From contig NZ_CABPRZ010000013.1 of NCBI RefSeq assembly GCF_902459695.1, positions 62,001 to 126,000 of the forward strand: 64,000 nucleotides of DNA, in the 5' to 3' direction. A model generated the notes under the pieces. It was not told where the DNA came from and did no database searches. It was given only the letters and a program-made list of their open reading frames with translations. Shown piece by piece: positions 54,484-63,430 of this stretch. The first letter of the stretch is position 1. Every line of letters begins with the position of its first letter. Made by a program: the position numbers and the translations under genes. The DNA is from Pandoraea terrae. Lineage in GTDB: Bacteria; Pseudomonadota; Gammaproteobacteria; Burkholderiales; Burkholderiaceae.

Positions 54484-55697
54484 CCTGGCGCGAGCAGGAA
54501 CATGGCCTGCAGATCGTTGAGGAAGCGCTGGCCGAGTTCGGTCGGCGCAATGCGTCCCGGATCGCGCACCAGCAGGCCTTTCTCGACCGCCTCGGCGAGC
54601 GGCTTGGCAAGCTTGGCCATCGGCAGCCCGGTGCGATCGGCGAACGTTTCCGTGGGGACCCCGTCCGTCAATCGCAGCGCATTGAGCATGAACTCGAACG
54701 GCAGATCACGCGCGCTGACTTCGTTCTCGTCCTGAATGGCGTTGCCGGCGGCGGCCGTCTCCATATACCGCTGCGGATGCTTGTGACGAATCTGACGAAT
54801 AATCCGCTCCGGAAACGACAGCTTGCTGTGCGCGCCGGCGCCGATGCCGAGATAGTCGCCGAATTGCCAGTAGTTCAGATTGTGCTTCGCCTGGCGATTC
54901 GGCTTGGCGTACGCCGATACTTCGTAGTGCGCGTAACCGGCCGCGGCCGTGCGCTCGATGATCCAGTCCTGCATGTCGGCGGAAGTGTCCTCGTCGGGCA
55001 CGACCGGCGGATACTTGTGAAACTGCGTATTCGGTTCGAGGGTAAGGTGGTACAGCGACAGATGCGGCGGCGCAAAACCGATCGCCGTCTCGACATCCGC
55101 CTGGCACTGGGCCAGCGTCTGCCGCGGCAGCGCGAACATCAGGTCGAGGTTGAAGTTGTCGAAGTGCGTCTGCGCGATCTCGATGGCCCGGCGGGCTTCG
55201 TCGCCATCGTGAATGCGCCCGAGCGCCTTCAGATGCTCGCTGTTGAAACTCTGGATGCCAATGGACAGGCGATTCACGCCGCTTTCCCGAAAGCGGCGGA
55301 ATTTCTCGGCCTCGAAGGTGCCCGGATTGGCCTCCATCGTGATCTCGGCATCCGCGTCGAGCGGAAGCAGGGCGCGGATATCCGAAAGCAGGCGATCCAG
55401 GCCGTCGGCCGACATCAAGCTCGGCGTGCCGCCGCCGATGAACACGGTGTGCACCTGCCGTCCCCAAATATTGGGCAAGGCCTGTTCGAGATCACTGCGC
55501 AGCGCGTCGAGATACATCGTCTCGGGAAACGCCTGACTGCCGCCTTCGCCCTTGAACTCGTGCGAATTGAAATCGCAGTACGGGCACTTGCGCACGCACC
55601 ACGGAAAATGCACATACAGCGACAATGGCGGCAGCGCCGGCAGACGAATCTGGCCGGGCCGCAGGAAATTCTGTACGGGCAGGACGTTCGGACTCAT
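54480..55697 (-). CDS. hemW: HemW, radical SAM haem chaperone
   Basis: Predicted 405-residue radical SAM protein. The cluster motif in YVHFPWCVRKCPYCDFNSHEF (Cys34, Cys38, Cys41) and the GGGTPSLMSADGLDRLL and SIGIQSFNSEHLKALGR stretches identify HemW, formerly called an oxygen-independent coproporphyrinogen oxidase-like protein; the fourth Cys of HemN is absent at the motif. It inserts haem into respiratory enzymes. Its start overlaps the rdgB stop (ATGA). Confidence 0.93.
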   Translation of the reverse strand: MSPNVLPVQNFLRPGQIRLPALPPLSLYVHFPWCVRKCPYCDFNSHEFKGEGGSQAFPETMYLDALRSDLEQALPNIWGRQVHTVFIGGGTPSLMSADGLDRLLSDIRALLPLDADAEITMEANPGTFEAEKFRRFRESGVNRLSIGIQSFNSEHLKALGRIHDGDEARRAIEIAQTHFDNFNLDLMFALPRQTLAQCQADVETAIGFAPPHLSLYHLTLEPNTQFHKYPPVVPDEDTSADMQDWIIERTAAAGYAHYEVSAYAKPNRQAKHNLNYWQFGDYLGIGAGAHSKLSFPERIIRQIRHKHPQRYMETAAAGNAIQDENEVSARDLPFEFMLNALRLTDGVPTETFADRTGLPMAKLAKPLAEAVEKGLLVRDPGRIAPTELGQRFLNDLQAMFLLAPG

Positions 55698-56302
55698 GCT
55701 TCGCGGCTCAGTTTCTCAAGCAGTTGCTTCAACGCACGTGCGCGGTGGCTGTGCGAGTTCTTCACCTCCGGGTCCAGCTCCGCCGCCGTCTGGCCAAGCG
55801 AGCGGATCAGGAAATGCGGATCGTATCCAAATCCATGCGCGCCGCGTGCCTCGTCGATGATTTCGCCGTCCCAGCGGCCTTCGGCGATCATCGGCTGCGG
55901 ATCTTCGGCATGACGCACCAGCACCAGCGCCGCAAAGTAGTACGCGTCGCGGTAGTTCGGTCCGACATGCCCGGCCAGCTGTTCGATCAGATGACGGTTG
56001 TTCGCGGCATCCGACTTTGCATGGCCGGCGAGGGCGGCATAGCGTGCCGAATACACCCCGGGCGCGCCGCCCAGCACCGGCACGCACAGGCCAGAATCGT
56101 CGGCCAGTGCCGGCAGGCCCGTGGCGGCGCTGGCATGGCGCGCCTTGGCCAGGGCATTTTCGATGAAGGTGACGTGCGGCTCGTCCGCTTCCGATACGCC
56201 GAGCATGCCTTGCGGCACCAGCTCGATGCCGAGCGGTTCGAACAGCGACGCGAATTCACGCAGCTTGCCCGGGTTGTTCGAGGCAAGAACGATTTTCTTC
56301 AT
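55694..56302 (-). CDS. rdgB: XTP/dITP diphosphatase RdgB (Ham1 family)
   Basis: Predicted 202-residue Ham1-type pyrophosphatase that removes XTP and dITP from nucleotide pools. IVLASNNPGKLREFASLFEPLGIELVPQ, FIENALAKARHASAATGLPALADDSGLCVPVLGGAPGVYSARYA and GFGYDPHF are full family signatures. It starts 2 bp after rph and overlaps hemW by ATGA. Confidence 0.96.
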   Translation of the reverse strand: MKKIVLASNNPGKLREFASLFEPLGIELVPQGMLGVSEADEPHVTFIENALAKARHASAATGLPALADDSGLCVPVLGGAPGVYSARYAALAGHAKSDAANNRHLIEQLAGHVGPNYRDAYYFAALVLVRHAEDPQPMIAEGRWDGEIIDEARGAHGFGYDPHFLIRSLGQTAAELDPEVKNSHSHRARALKQLLEKLSREA

Positions 56303-56304
56303 TG

Positions 56305-57042
56305 TCAGACCCCCAGCGCCTGCTTTTGCGCGGCGACGAGTTGGGCGATGCCGTCGCTCGCGAGATCGAGCAGCATATTGCTTTGCTCGCGCGTGAACGG
56401 CGCGCCCTCGGCCGTACCCTGAATTTCGACGAATCCGCCGGCGCCGGTCATGATGACATTCATGTCGGTGTCGCACGCCGAATCTTCAGCGTAGTTCAGA
56501 TCGAGCACGGGCGCGCCCTCGTAAATGCCGACGGACACGGCGGCGACGTGGTCGCGAATCGGCGAGGCGGTCAGCTTGCCGGCCGCCAGCAGGCCCGACA
56601 CCGCGTCATGGGCCGCGACGAACGCACCGGTGATCGACGCGCAGCGCGTGCCGCCGTCCGCCTGGATCACGTCGCAATCGATCTGGATCGTGCGCGGACC
56701 GAAGGCTTGAAGATCGAACACGGCGCGCAGCGAACGGCCGATGAGGCGCTGAATCTCCTGCGTGCGGCCGCTTTGCTTGCCGCGCGCGGCTTCGCGGTCA
56801 CCGCGCGTGTGCGTGGCGCGCGGCAGCATGCCGTATTCGGCAGTCAACCAGCCCTGACCGGAATCGCGCAGGAATGGCGGCACCCGCTCTTCGACGCTCG
56901 CCGTGCAAATCACCTTGGTATCGCCGCACTCGACCAGCACCGAACCTTCGGCGTAACGGGTGTATTGGCGGGTGATGCGCACCGGGCGCAGCGCGTTGAA
57001 GGCGCGGCCATCGGGGCGTGCGAGGTTGGCAAACGTGCTCAT
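56305..57042 (-). CDS. rph: ribonuclease PH
   Basis: Predicted 245-residue phosphorolytic exoribonuclease that trims tRNA 3' ends. [79 protein letters not shown] and the [32 protein letters not shown] segment are diagnostic. The ATG at 57042 has AGGA about 8 bases upstream. It leads rph-rdgB-hemW, divergent from yicC. Confidence 0.96.
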   Translation of the reverse strand: MSTFANLARPDGRAFNALRPVRITRQYTRYAEGSVLVECGDTKVICTASVEERVPPFLRDSGQGWLTAEYGMLPRATHTRGDREAARGKQSGRTQEIQRLIGRSLRAVFDLQAFGPRTIQIDCDVIQADGGTRCASITGAFVAAHDAVSGLLAAGKLTASPIRDHVAAVSVGIYEGAPVLDLNYAEDSACDTDMNVIMTGAGGFVEIQGTAEGAPFTREQSNMLLDLASDGIAQLVAAQKQALGV

Positions 57043-57303
57043 GGATATGTCCTGCGAGGAATGGGGGACGAATGAAAAAGGCCGGGATGTCATGCGGCGA
57101 TACCCCGAATGGTATCGCTAAACGCCGATCGTCTGCGGATTCCCGTTGACGACAAAGGGCGCGCGCCGGTGACGTTGGCGTTCGGATGTCCCGGAAAATG
57201 CGATAATCCCATTTCATCCATGCATGCGAAGCCGTGCGGGGCCACCCATTACGCAAAGTTCTGCCCGATTTGCATCGTAGGGCGCCCCCCGCCGGAGACC
57301 CTG
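57043..57303. promoter_or_regulatory. divergent promoter region of rph and yicC
   Basis: A 261-bp gap between divergent operons. It should hold promoters for both, but no convincing -35/-10 pair was found by eye. Confidence 0.35.
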
Positions 57304-58233
57304 ATGAAAGACAACAACATATACAGTATGACCGGCTACGCCAGCGTCACGCGCGAGATCGCGCTGGGCGAAGGCGCCGCAGGCGCGAGCGTGTCGGTGG
57401 AATTGCGGACTGTCAATTCGCGATTCCTCGACCTCGCGTTCCGAATGCCTGAAGAGGCGCGTGCCTGCGAACCCACGCTGCGCGAAACACTGATGGCCAA
57501 GCTGTCGCGCGGCAAAGTCGATATTCGCGTCAATGTGCAGCGTCCCGAAGCGGGCGTTGCGGGCGCGCTCAATACCGAATCGATTCGTCAACTCGCTGCG
57601 CTCGAAGCGCAAGTGCTCGATATCTTCCCCGGCGCGGAACGCATGCGCACCGGCGAGATCCTGCGCTGGCCGGGTGTGCTCGGCGAACAGTCCGTGACCG
57701 CCGAAGCCCTGCGCGAAGCCGTGATCGACGGCGGCCGTGCGGCCATCGCCGAACTCGTCGAGGTGCGCAAGCGTGAAGGCGCGCAATTGAAGGTCAGCCT
57801 GATCGAGCGCATTGCCAGCATGGAAGCGATTCTCGCGCGCCTGCAGCCGCTCGTGCCCGATCTGATCGCGCGCCATCAGCAGAAGATTGTCGACCGTCTG
57901 CAAGAGGCGCTCGGGATCGTGCTGTCGGAAGGCGCTGCAGCCCCCGGCAAGGAAGAAATCGCAGAACGCATCCGTCAGGAAGTGACGATGTACGGTGTGC
58001 GGATCGACGTTGCCGAAGAACTGACCCGCCTCGACGCGCACCTGAAGGAAACGCGCCACATCCTCGACAAGGGCGGTCAGGTCGGCAAACGCCTCGACTT
58101 CATGATGCAGGAGCTCAATCGCGAAGCGAATACGCTCGGCTCGAAGGCGGCCTCGAAGGAACTCGCGGATGCATCGATGGAGCTCAAGCTCTTCATCGAG
58201 CAAATGCGTGAGCAAGTGCAGAATCTGGAGTAA
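57304..58233 (+). CDS. YicC/YloC-family endoribonuclease
   Basis: Predicted 309-residue YicC-family protein (family length about 290). SMTGYASVTREI at the N-terminus, ELRTVNSRFLDLAFRMPEEARACEPTLRE and the C-terminal DFMMQELNREANTLGSKAASKELADASMELKLFIEQMREQVQNLE are hallmark regions. YicC is a recently recognised RNA endonuclease. A start at 57304 is used; the ATG at 57328, next to MTGYAS, is an alternative. gmk follows 6 bp later, a common pairing. Confidence 0.93.
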   Translation: MKDNNIYSMTGYASVTREIALGEGAAGASVSVELRTVNSRFLDLAFRMPEEARACEPTLRETLMAKLSRGKVDIRVNVQRPEAGVAGALNTESIRQLAALEAQVLDIFPGAERMRTGEILRWPGVLGEQSVTAEALREAVIDGGRAAIAELVEVRKREGAQLKVSLIERIASMEAILARLQPLVPDLIARHQQKIVDRLQEALGIVLSEGAAAPGKEEIAERIRQEVTMYGVRIDVAEELTRLDAHLKETRHILDKGGQVGKRLDFMMQELNREANTLGSKAASKELADASMELKLFIEQMREQVQNLE

Positions 58234-58239
58234 GCAGGA

Positions 58240-58905
58240 ATGAGTTCCCCCCACCCCACGTTGCATGCCGAGTATCCGGGCAACCTGTTCATGGTGGTCG
58301 CGCCGTCCGGCGCCGGCAAGTCGACGCTCGTCAACGCCCTGCTCGCGCAGGACAGCGAGATCCGTCTGTCCGTGTCGTGCACCACGCGCGCACCGCGCTC
58401 GAATGAACGTGACGGCGTGAATTATCATTTCATCTCCGTCGAAGACTTCCTCCAGCGTCGACGCGCCGGCGAGTTTCTGGAAAGTGCGGAAGTCCATGGC
58501 AACTACTACGCCACGTCGCGCGTGTGGATCGAGGACCAGATGCGCGACGGCCACGACGTGTTGCTGGAAATCGATTGGCAGGGCGCGCAGCAGGTTCGCA
58601 AGCGTTTTGGCAATGCCGTGGGCATCTTCATCCTGCCGCCCTCGATCGCGGCGCTCGACGAGCGTCTGAAGAAGCGGGGCACGGACGAGGCGAACGTCAT
58701 CACGCGCCGTTTGCTGGCCGCCGGCGGTGAAATGGCGCATGCGCCGGACGCGGATTTCATCATCATCAATGAAGATTTCCAGCGTGCCCTGTCCGAGCTG
58801 CAAGCGGTGGTGACGGCGACACGCCTGCGCTTCGCTTCGCAGCGAGCGCGCCACGAAAACCTCTTCATCGAACTCGGCATTCATTCGCCGCAGGAAGAAG
58901 AATAG
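58240..58905 (+). CDS. gmk: guanylate kinase
   Basis: Predicted 221-residue kinase that makes GDP from GMP. The P-loop is [42 protein letters not shown] and [17 protein letters not shown] are the GMP-binding stretches, and [16 protein letters not shown] closes the core. AGGA lies just before the ATG at 58240. Part of the yicC-gmk-rpoZ-spoT order. Confidence 0.96.
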   Translation: MSSPHPTLHAEYPGNLFMVVAPSGAGKSTLVNALLAQDSEIRLSVSCTTRAPRSNERDGVNYHFISVEDFLQRRRAGEFLESAEVHGNYYATSRVWIEDQMRDGHDVLLEIDWQGAQQVRKRFGNAVGIFILPPSIAALDERLKKRGTDEANVITRRLLAAGGEMAHAPDADFIIINEDFQRALSELQAVVTATRLRFASQRARHENLFIELGIHSPQEEE

Positions 58906-59050
58906 CCCTGCAAAATACGCGGCGCGGCAAGGCCTGGTCAGTGGCCCAAGCGCGCGGCAAGCAGTGCTTCGCGTGACGCAAGAATACGATTTGGCGCGCG
59001 TTCTCTCCGGCTGCGCTAAAATACGTTTTATATTGAGAAGGAATACCCAT

Positions 59051-59254
59051 ATGGCCCGTATCACCGTAGAAGATTGCCTGAAACAAATCCCGAACCGCTT
59101 CGAGCTGGCGCTCGCCGCCACGTACCGTGCGCGTCAGCTGGCGCAAGGCCATACGCCGAAGCTCGAAAGCAAGGACAAGCCCACCGTCGTCGCACTGCGC
59201 GAGATTGCCTCCGGTCAGGTTGGCATCGAAATGCTGAAGAAAGTGCCCCTCTGA
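59051..59254 (+). CDS. rpoZ: RNA polymerase omega subunit
   Basis: A 67-residue omega subunit: [30 protein letters not shown] and a compact C-terminus ending KKVPL, typical of beta-proteobacteria. GAAGGA lies 8 bases before the ATG. A TAAAAT at 59017-59022 may be a -10 for a promoter within the 145-bp gap after gmk. Omega helps beta-prime assembly and takes part in the ppGpp response, matching its place before spoT. Confidence 0.95.
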   Translation: MARITVEDCLKQIPNRFELALAATYRARQLAQGHTPKLESKDKPTVVALREIASGQVGIEMLKKVPL

Positions 59255-59308
59255 GAGGAACGCACTTATGCGATGTGACGCCACGGGCCGCTCGATGCAG
59301 GTGCAAGC

Positions 59309-61714
59309 ATGAGTACCGCAAAATCTCCGGCCCCGTCCATCGCATCGGGTGAGCACAAACCAGAGCGGAAAAAGAAGAAAAGCGAGAGTGCCACCCGGCA
59401 ATACATAGATGCGCTGCTCGAGCAGTCGTACCGGCATTTGTTTGGCCCGACGGCCACGCCGGAGCAGCCGCGCAAACATGAGGTCGTGTCCATCGCCCGC
59501 CTCAAGGGGCTGTTGGCCGACTACCTGAAGGAAGGCGACCTCGCGCAAATCAAGGAAGCGTTCCAGTTCAGCGACGAAGCGCATCTGGGCCAATATCGCC
59601 AGAGCGGACAGCCCTACATTACCCATCCCGTTGCCGTTGCCGAGATCTGTGCCGAGTGGAAGCTCGACGCGCAGTCGATCATGGCCGCCCTGTTGCACGA
59701 CGTGATGGAAGACCAGGGCGTCACCAAGGCCGAATTGGCCGAGCGCTTCGGCGCCAAGGTGGCGGAACTGGTCGACGGCTTGTCGAAACTCGACAAGATG
59801 GAGTTCCGCAGCCGAGAGGAAGCCCAGGCCGAGAGCTTCCGCAAGATGCTGCTGGCGATGGCGCGCGATGTCCGCGTGATCCTCGTCAAGCTGGCTGACC
59901 GCCTGCACAACATGCGCACGCTCGGCGTGACGTCGATGGAAAAACGCCGCCGCGTGGCGCGCGAAACACTCGACATCTACGCACCTATTGCGCACCGTCT
60001 CGGCCTCAATAATACCTATCGCGAGCTGCAGGACATGAGCTTCGCGAACTACCACCCGCGCCGCTATGCCGTGCTCGACAAGGCCGTCAAGGCAGCGCGA
60101 GGCAACCGCCGGGAGGTGGTGGGCAAGATTCTCGATACGGTCGAACGCTCCCTGAAAGACGGGGGCGTCGACGCCAACGTGTTCGGCCGCGAGAAAACGC
60201 TCTACAGCATCTACAACAAGATGCAGGAGAAGCAGTTGTCGTTCTCGCAGGTGCTCGACGTGTATGGCTTCCGGGTCGTGGTTGAGTCGAATGCGCAGTG
60301 CTATCTCGCGCTCGGGCTGTTGCATGCGCTGTACAAGCCCGTGCCCGGCAAGTTCAAGGATTACATCGCCATTCCGAAGGTCAATGGCTACCAGTCGCTG
60401 CATACGACGCTGGTCGGCCCGTTCGGCACGCCAATCGAATTCCAGATCCGTACGCGCCGCATGCACGAGATCGCCGAAGCCGGGGTGGCTGCGCACTGGC
60501 TGTACAAGAACGGCGGCGCGGACATGAACGACGTGCAGAAGCACGCGCACCAGTGGCTGCAGTCGTTGCTCGACATCCAGAGCGAGACGGGCGATTCGAC
60601 GGAGTTCCTGGAGCACGTCAAGATCGACCTGTTCCCGGATGCCGTGTACGTCTTCACGCCGAAAGCACGCATCATGGCGCTGCCGCGCGGCGCTACCGCC
60701 CTCGATTTCGCCTACACCGTGCACAGCGACCTGGGTAACCAGTGCGTCGCGGTCAAGATCAATAACGAACTGCTGCCGCTGCGCACCGAACTCAAGAACG
60801 GCGATATCGTGGAAGTGATCACGGCGCCGTACTCGAAGCCGAATCCGGCCTGGCTCGGCTTTGTACGCACCGGCAAGGCGCGCTCGGCGATCCGGCACTA
60901 CCTGAAGACGATGCGCTTCACGGAATCGGTGCAACTGGGCGAGCGGCTGGTCGAGCAGTCACTGAAGGGCTACGGCCTTTCCATGTCGGAGATCAGCGAG
61001 GAAATCTGGGAAAAGCTGGCCCAATGGACCGGCAACAAGGATCGCCAGGACATTTTTGCAGATATCGGCCTCGGCCGGCGTGTCCCGGCGGTCATGGCCA
61101 AGCGCCTGGCGGTCCTGCTATCGGGCAAGGAAAGCGACAACGAGGGCGACAGCCCCGACGATGCGGCGTCGCCGCGCGCGGACGAGCCCGTCGGGCCGCC
61201 GGTGCTCATCACCGGCACGGAAGGGATGTCCGTGCAGTTTTCGCCGTGCTGCCGTCCGATTCCGGGCGACGGCATCATGGGCTATATCGGAATCGGGCTC
61301 GGAATGGCGATCCATACCACCGACTGTACGGTCGCGCGACGCATCCACCGCAAGGATCCCACGCGCTGGATCGACGTGGCGTGGGCGCCGCAGCCGGGGC
61401 GTCTGTTCGACGTCGGCATCAAGGTGCTGGTACACCACAACCGCGGCGTGTTCTCGCGCGTGGCGGCCGATATCACGGCCTCGGACGCGAATATCGTCCA
61501 TATCGGCATGGACGACGTGGTGCCGGAGGAATCGGCCACGTTGCGCTTCCTGATCCAGGTCAGCGACCGCGTGCATCTGGCCAACGTCATGCGCCGCATC
61601 CGCGTCAATCCGGATGTCATGCGCGTTGCGCGCGAGCGGCCGAGCGAGCGGCACCAGGAAGAGATTCACGCCGCGCATACCATGCGCATCACGCGCGAGC
61701 GCGGCAACTATTGA
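59309..61714 (+). CDS. spoT: bifunctional (p)ppGpp synthetase/hydrolase SpoT
   Basis: Predicted 801-residue Rel/Spo protein. The N-terminal hydrolase has the HD motif in AALLHDVMEDQG (His130, Asp131) with an upstream His106; the synthetase has FKDYIAIPKVNGYQSLHTTLVGPFG; then come a TGS domain (VYVFTPKARIMALPRGATALDFAYTVHSDLGNQCVAV), a helical/Cys-rich region (SPCCRPIPGDGIMGY) and a C-terminal ACT domain. Both activities look intact. It follows rpoZ by 54 bp and ends at a hairpin shared with greB. Confidence 0.96.
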   Translation: MSTAKSPAPSIASGEHKPERKKKKSESATRQYIDALLEQSYRHLFGPTATPEQPRKHEVVSIARLKGLLADYLKEGDLAQIKEAFQFSDEAHLGQYRQSGQPYITHPVAVAEICAEWKLDAQSIMAALLHDVMEDQGVTKAELAERFGAKVAELVDGLSKLDKMEFRSREEAQAESFRKMLLAMARDVRVILVKLADRLHNMRTLGVTSMEKRRRVARETLDIYAPIAHRLGLNNTYRELQDMSFANYHPRRYAVLDKAVKAARGNRREVVGKILDTVERSLKDGGVDANVFGREKTLYSIYNKMQEKQLSFSQVLDVYGFRVVVESNAQCYLALGLLHALYKPVPGKFKDYIAIPKVNGYQSLHTTLVGPFGTPIEFQIRTRRMHEIAEAGVAAHWLYKNGGADMNDVQKHAHQWLQSLLDIQSETGDSTEFLEHVKIDLFPDAVYVFTPKARIMALPRGATALDFAYTVHSDLGNQCVAVKINNELLPLRTELKNGDIVEVITAPYSKPNPAWLGFVRTGKARSAIRHYLKTMRFTESVQLGERLVEQSLKGYGLSMSEISEEIWEKLAQWTGNKDRQDIFADIGLGRRVPAVMAKRLAVLLSGKESDNEGDSPDDAASPRADEPVGPPVLITGTEGMSVQFSPCCRPIPGDGIMGYIGIGLGMAIHTTDCTVARRIHRKDPTRWIDVAWAPQPGRLFDVGIKVLVHHNRGVFSRVAADITASDANIVHIGMDDVVPEESATLRFLIQVSDRVHLANVMRRIRVNPDVMRVARERPSERHQEEIHAAHTMRITRERGNY

Positions 61715-61716
61715 TC

Positions 61717-61738
61717 CGATGCGCCGCCGGGCGCATCG
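61717..61738. terminator. hairpin between convergent spoT and greB
   Basis: Perfect 9-bp stem CGATGCGCC / GGCGCATCG with loop GCCG, three bases after the spoT stop and before the greB stop on the other strand. No T tract; likely bidirectional. Confidence 0.6.
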
Positions 61739-61746
61739 AACCGCAC

Positions 61747-62307
61747 TCATTCTGAAGGCAGGTAACGCACGTCCAGAATCTCGATCTGCTCGACGCCGGC
61801 TGGCGTACGCAACGGCACCGTATCGCCGATGCGCGCCTTGGTGATCGCACGTGCGATGGGCGAGATCCAGCTCACGTGCCCACGGTCGAGATCGACTTCG
61901 TCGATGCCGACGATCGTGATGACGTGCTCATCGCCCGCGCTGTCGGCATACGTGACTTCTGCGCCGAAAAACACCTGATCAACGTTTTCCTGGCGGCGGG
62001 TGTCGACGACTTCCGCATTATCCAGGCGCTTTGTCAGGAAACGGATGCGCCGGTCGATCTCGCGCAGGCGGCGTTTGCCGTAAATGTAATCGCCATTTTC
62101 CGACCGGTCGCCGTTGGACGCCGCCCACGAGACGATTTTCACGACCTCGGGACGATCATTGTCGATCAGATGGAGCAGCTCGTCCTTGAGACGGCGATAG
62201 CCTGCCGGCGTAATGTAATTCTTGCTGCCGGGCGGAATTTCGGGGACTGCGGCGGCGAGATCCTCGTCATCATCACCGGCGTCTTCCTTGACGAAAGCTT
62301 TGTTCAT
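61747..62307 (-). CDS. greB: transcription elongation factor GreB
   Basis: Predicted 186-residue Gre factor that rescues backtracked RNA polymerase by transcript cleavage. The N-terminal coiled coil includes KNYITPAGYRRLKDELLHLI, with the acidic tip region SENGDYIYGKRRLREIDRRIRFLTKRL, and the C-terminal FKBP-like domain ends VRTPAGVEQIEILDVRYL-like. It has a longer acidic N-terminal extension (DAGDDDEDL) than E. coli GreB (158 residues). Convergent with spoT. Confidence 0.93.
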   Translation of the reverse strand: MNKAFVKEDAGDDDEDLAAAVPEIPPGSKNYITPAGYRRLKDELLHLIDNDRPEVVKIVSWAASNGDRSENGDYIYGKRRLREIDRRIRFLTKRLDNAEVVDTRRQENVDQVFFGAEVTYADSAGDEHVITIVGIDEVDLDRGHVSWISPIARAITKARIGDTVPLRTPAGVEQIEILDVRYLPSE

Positions 62308-62479
62308 GTCAGCCTGACGGGCCGCAAGGCCCGGCGTCGATCCATTGTATTCAGTCGTTTCATTATAGAAGCGATCGGCGCCGATGAGCCATGCGGCAGT
62401 ATGATATGCCGCCGGCGCCGTCATGCTCTACAATCGACCGGCGTGCAATTTCGCACTATGCCCGTCAACGGAGATCGTC

Positions 62480-63367
62480 ATGGCAAGCCCTTTCCTGGCC
62501 GTTCTCAAGCCGCACACCAGCGATATCGGTGCATTTCTCGTGCAGCGCAGCCTGCCCAGCGCGCAGTTCCAGACCATTGGCCCGTTCATCTTCTTCGACC
62601 ATATGGGACCGGCGATGCTTTCGCCGGGGAAAGGCATGGACGTGCGCCCGCACCCGCACATCGGACTGGCGACCGTCACCTATCTGTTCGACGGGGAGAT
62701 CATGCACCGCGACAGTCTCGGTAATGCGCAGCGCATTACGCCGGGGGCCGTCAACTGGATGACGGCAGGGCGAGGTATTGTGCACTCCGAACGGTCGCCC
62801 GACGACTTTCGCGAACGCGGCGGACCGGTGCACGGCATCCAGACCTGGGTCGCGTTGCCGAAAGCGGATGAAGAGACCGAACCCGCGTTCGCCCATCATC
62901 CCGTTGAAGCACTGCCGGAAATCACGCTGCCGGGGGTGAAGCTGCGGCTGATTCTCGGCACCGCATTCGGCAGGGAGTCGCCGGTCGTCGTCTTTTCCCC
63001 GATCTTTTACCTCGCCGGCGAGCTGGCGCCGGGGGCATCGTTTACGTTGGCGCCCGAACACCGGGAGCGTGCGGTGTACGCCCTGGATGGCGAAATCCAC
63101 GTGGACGGCGAGGTGCTGCCCGCACAACGCATGGGCGTGCTCGCGCCGGACACCGACGTCAAGATCACGGCGGGCGATGCGCCGGTCAAGATCATGTTGC
63201 TCGGCGGCGCGCCGCTCGATGGCGACCGGTTCATCTTCTGGAATTTCGTATCGTCGAGCCGTGAGCGCATCGAAGTCGCCAAGGCTGCCTGGATGGCGCA
63301 GGAAATGGGCCAAGTCCCGGGTGAGACGGAATGGATTCCGCTGCCGGAGCGAAAACCGGCGAAATAG
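62480..63367 (+). CDS. pirin-family protein
   Basis: Predicted 295-residue bicupin of the pirin family. The metal site is the HPH pair (His58, His60) and HSE (His102, Glu104), in RPHPHIGLATVTYLFDGEI and GRGIVHSERSP; GGPVHGIQTWVALP follows, and the second cupin carries AVYALDGEIHVDG. Bacterial pirins may act as quercetinase-like oxygenases or regulators; the role here is unknown. GGAGA lies 7 bases before the ATG at 62480. It is divergent from greB. Confidence 0.9.
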   Translation: MASPFLAVLKPHTSDIGAFLVQRSLPSAQFQTIGPFIFFDHMGPAMLSPGKGMDVRPHPHIGLATVTYLFDGEIMHRDSLGNAQRITPGAVNWMTAGRGIVHSERSPDDFRERGGPVHGIQTWVALPKADEETEPAFAHHPVEALPEITLPGVKLRLILGTAFGRESPVVVFSPIFYLAGELAPGASFTLAPEHRERAVYALDGEIHVDGEVLPAQRMGVLAPDTDVKITAGDAPVKIMLLGGAPLDGDRFIFWNFVSSSRERIEVAKAAWMAQEMGQVPGETEWIPLPERKPAK

Positions 63368-63430
63368 GCGGCACCACCGGATGGATGTGCCCCCCGTGAT
63401 GTCGTTCCCCAATTACCCTGGATACGCCCT

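Noticed and set aside
57214-59121. A 635-codon minus-strand open frame opposite yicC and gmk
   Set aside because: Antisense to two conserved enzymes; Arg/His-rich translation with no domain.
58865-60934. A 689-codon minus-strand open frame opposite spoT
   Set aside because: Antisense to the well-conserved spoT and rpoZ frames and without family features; same shadow effect.
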